NCBI GenBank assembly: GCA_001584585.1 | Contig: LSYV01000011.1 | Location: forward strand, 560,805-624,804 | Source: Gonium pectorale | Lineage: Eukaryota > Chlorophyta > Chlorophyceae > Chlamydomonadales > Volvocaceae | DNA length: 64,000 nucleotides | Direction: 5' to 3' | Shown: piece by piece, positions 60,923 to 64,000 of the stretch | How positions within the stretch are numbered: the first letter of the stretch is position 1 | Layout of the letters: every line of letters begins with the position of its first letter | Translations under genes and position numbers: made by a program | Notes under the pieces: model-generated | The model's database searches: none | What the model was told of the DNA's origin: nothing | What the model saw: the letters and a program-made list of their open reading frames with translations, nothing else

Positions 60923-62739
60923 ACCAAACTCCATCCCACGCATAACCAATTAATGCAGTCTCATACTAATAGTATTCCTTATATGTGTGTAGAATTCCAT
61001 AGCCGTTGGTTAGCATTTGGCGATGGTCAACGCGTCCATTGGCCGGTCAGCATTGGAAAGCTGCCCCACCCAAACAACGTCAACTTCGCCGGAAAAAGCC
61101 ACAATATTACCGTGAGATATGCGCATACCGCTGCTAGGCGTCCGGCCTCTGATGTCCTTGCTGGCGCTTACAATTCTATCTCGCAACCATGTCAACTCAT
61201 GGGCCAGCAGCAGGACCCGGCTCGGTCACGACTAAACCCGCACAAGCCAAGCGGGGCTTCTCTAACGAGCGTTGGTGCCCACTTGCGACAAACACTGGGG
61301 TTCATGACGGGTTGACACGGTTGTGTATATTTTTGTCGCTCCTCTACCCCATAGGGTATGTGCGTGCGGGTGCGGGTCATGTCAAACCGGTTGCCCCTGC
61401 TCATGCATCCGCTACGGTGCACATACACGCTCCACCCTTCATGACCTAAATCCCCTGTACGGTCTCACGGGGCTCCGCCCTTTTCCAAGCTTCAATGAAG
61501 CTTTTCCCTTACTTGTCCCTTTTGGGTCCTCCCTGGGTGGGCTCGATCGGCAAATGGATGCGGGGACTGAGGAAAAGGACCGTGAATGAAGTCTTGGTGC
61601 AACTAACTTGCGAAGTGCATGTAGGCACATCAGCGGGTAGACTAAGACGTGGTGCAAAACATTCGCTTCATCTCTAATTGACTCTTTGACTGCCTGGTTG
61701 GACTTGTTGGGTGGCGGGCCTCTATTGTGTACGGCCCGTGTGTGGGTTTCTTACTTCCCAGCCCAGACGCGGGCCCCCTGATTGGGTTAAGCACTCGGCC
61801 ACTGTTTCATTGCTTGGTTTGTCTGCTGGTGCTGCCTTGCTGCCTGTACTTTCGCAGTGATTTCCCGGTGGCAGGCCGGGTCCCCCAGCGTCGGGGGTAC
61901 TGTAACGAAGTCTGTCTGTCTGACTGCAAATGCCTCGGAGAGCGTTTTGAGGCCGGAATGGTTTTTTCTGAAAGGCCTATCTGCGTGATGGGCTGCTTGG
62001 GGACATCGGGCGCGTGTAATGCCATCGTGCGCACACAGGAATGAGTCGGGCGTGATTGGGGTGCGGATGTCACGCGTGGTTTCGGCGCGGCAGTCTGGGC
62101 TGTCATGCAAGTCAAGGCAACACAACCTGCAGCCCATCATGCGGCTTGCTTTCGGCATATGAGCACTTTGTCTGACGCCAAAACGGGCCTGGTCTGGGGC
62201 CCTATACGTGTATGCGGTTCGTTAAGAATGAATTCCGGCGGATTGGATGTGCTATTGTTCGCGGAGCCTCCTGTTGGCAGAGAGAATTTGCCGCGCTAAC
62301 TGGCGCATCCCACTAGGTCATGTGTATGCCACTAGGGTATGTTTCCGAGGGGCTCGAGGGTCGTCGGGGACACAAAGGGTCCCCTGGGCTAGGCTGCTTG
62401 GCCTGGAGTTGGCCAGCCAGTACCGTACCTGCCCTTGCAATGCCCATAGCGCTTATATACACCCCATCCCTCGCCTCAGTCGGACACGCCTGTACATGCA
62501 AACGGCGAGCATGTATCAAGACCCGCAGCAGGCGCCTAGTCCGTCAACTGGCAGGGGCGGAACGCTGAAGGCTGAAAAGCAGAATCAAACAGGTACGTGC
62601 ATAGGCGGGCATAGACCGCATTTATCGACGCCAGGAAAGCTTGCGAAAGAGGCACCGATGCCGATGCCTGGGAAGAGTGCGGAAAGCCGTCACCATTATC
62701 CTTCCAAACACAGAAACAGACCCAGCCACGCATGCACGT

Positions 62740-64000
62740 CCTGCTCTCGTGCACTTGCCCATGTTCAATTACCAAAGTCCATCCTAGCTGCCCGTATCAG
62801 GATCTAGTAGGACAATGCCAAGCACCCTGGGTTGGAAGAACACCTGCTAATTTGGTACCAGGGCCCTTCGTCTAGCTTCAGCTGTCCACCGAGGCTCCGT
62901 CCACCGGTACATGTACTTGTGCACTTCGCCAGTTGGCGACCTCCCCGATGCAGTCCTACCACGCCACCAGCACCGACTGGCCCCAAGGGAGAGACATTAC
63001 ATCTTCGGATGCCACGCAACAGCCGACTCCTTAAAAACAAGCAGAACAAGCCGTAATGCATGTTGCCCCAGCCATCGCTCAACGCATACCATATCATCAT
63101 AGGTAGGGCGATAACGGTAGCCTTGCTTACCTTTCTTCCGTGCTCGCAACGGTTGGTGCGATAGCCAGCGCAACCTCCATTTGCCGCGGGACGGATGCCA
63201 ACCGAAACGTCGCCGCAACCAGCTGCAACCAACGGAGACATTGCGCGGGCAGACTTACGGCCAGGACTGCTTGCATGCGTCCGCATAAACGCAATGTGCC
63301 AGTAAAGACGGCGTCAGTCAAGCAATGACCAAACAGATGAAACAGATGAAACAGATCAACGGCGTTCAAAGTAAGTTTCTGCATTTGCAGCGCCAGCCCA
63401 AACTGCGTCTCCGTGGCCGCCTTAGATGCGGATTTCCTGCCAGAGCCTGGGCAACTCGAAAGCGAACCGCCTGCAGCGCCCCACCAGGGCCTCCGGTCGC
63501 CCATAGGTCAGCACCTTCTCCAGCTCAGCGCGAACCCAACCCCACCGCAGGCACAACAGCCCAGGCGCCGGAGAGGGCCTAGCTGGCGCCTGAAGCGGGC
63601 CCGCAGGCGCTCTATCTCAGCACCCTGCCAGGCTTGCCTGCTCGGCGGCCTCGAGGCACGCGCCCTGGTGCTCCTCGTCTGCCATGATGGGCAACCGGGT
63701 GACCAGGTCGTACTATCACCATGCGGGCATGCTAAAATCCAGGTGGGCATCCGACCACTCGGGCATACCCCAGGTGGGGCTGCGCAGCAGCTCGGCGGTC
63801 ATCATGACGAGCATCTCCAGGCTCAGCCGCTGGGCCCAGCGCTGCATGTCCCGCTCCACGGCCTCCAGGTGCGCCAGCAGCTCCATGGCCATCTCCGCAT
63901 GACGGTGCGCCTGCGCGCCGGCGAAGGGTTCGGGCTGCTGTGGCTCCCGCTCCTGGAAGTCGCGCGCGGCGTCGGCCTCCGCGGGCTGCTGCGGCTCATC
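62740..64000. repeat. Segmental duplication, right copy (runs off the window)
   Basis: Same-orientation partner of 37160-38400, including the 3' flank and last exon of a family gene. Confidence 0.7.
63422..64000 (-). pseudogene. Broken family copy Q, terminal exon, cut by the window edge
   Basis: The minus strand matches the terminal exon of gene L from its stop (TAA at 63422-63424 after an IRI end) to the acidic N-terminal part at the edge. Small insertions near 63611-63625 and 63713-63731 and a change near 63540 break the frame, so LRARFRRQLGPLRRL continues out of frame. The rest of the gene lies outside. Confidence 0.7.

Larger units (their letters stand above)
58149..63421. other. Region right of gene R: mobile-element remains and possible 5' exons of R
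   Basis: No complete gene is supported. It should contain the missing 5' exons of gene R. A 24 bp perfect palindrome lies at 58606-58629, a 21 bp tandem repeat at 59856-59919, a retropepsin fragment at 60177-60257, and a GC-rich palindromic patch plus (CCGT)n near 60830-60922. The segment from about 62740 duplicates 37160 onwards. Confidence 0.5.

Overview
The window is a piece of a eukaryotic nuclear genome, most likely a volvocine/Chlamydomonas-type green alga. The reasons are GC-rich genes with many short GT-AG introns (donors mostly GTGCGG, GTGAGT, GTAGGT or GTAAGC), Ala/Gly/Gln-rich low-complexity protein linkers, TGTAA polyadenylation-like signals, and the RAP-domain organelle RNA-factor genes typical of these algae. 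All gene models below were spliced by eye, by joining reading frames at GT..AG borders with matching phase. First exons and some acceptors are therefore less certain than exon cores.

Left part (1-21.8 kb), ordinary host genes. A four-exon ankyrin-repeat gene (2421-4716, +) converges on a five-exon QCR7 gene for the 14 kDa subunit of mitochondrial complex III (7213-6622, -). QCR7 is head-to-head with a long gene ending in a RAP domain (7727-11577, +). A second, 11-exon RAP-domain gene (12268-20463, +; about 2037 aa) follows in the same direction. Both RAP proteins look like organelle RNA-binding factors made of helical OPR/FASTK-like repeats.

Middle and right part (21.8-64 kb), a fast-evolving duplicated region. 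A nine-exon secreted vanadium-haloperoxidase/PAP2-type gene lies at 21845-24779 (+). It is followed by a minus-strand array of a gene family I do not recognise. Three members can be spliced: K (33555-30650, about 607 aa, apparently complete), L (about 43542-37856) and R (58148-49088, at least 15 exons and about 1395 aa). Truncated or broken copies lie at 26930-26397, 30085-29960, about 28360-28322 and 64000-63422. Almost every intron in the family is phase 0. The large exons encode homologous all-helical modules of about 150-230 aa joined by small linker exons, so whole exons can be duplicated without breaking frame, and exon pairs clearly have been.

The haloperoxidase gene and the family tail beside it were duplicated together. 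The second haloperoxidase (45209-47768) is a pseudogene lacking its middle exons and the vanadate-binding Lys. Between the genes lie mobile-element remains: a reverse-transcriptase-like fragment bracketed by inverted repeats (about 33.9-36.25 kb), a retropepsin fragment near 60.2 kb, and several short repeat arrays.
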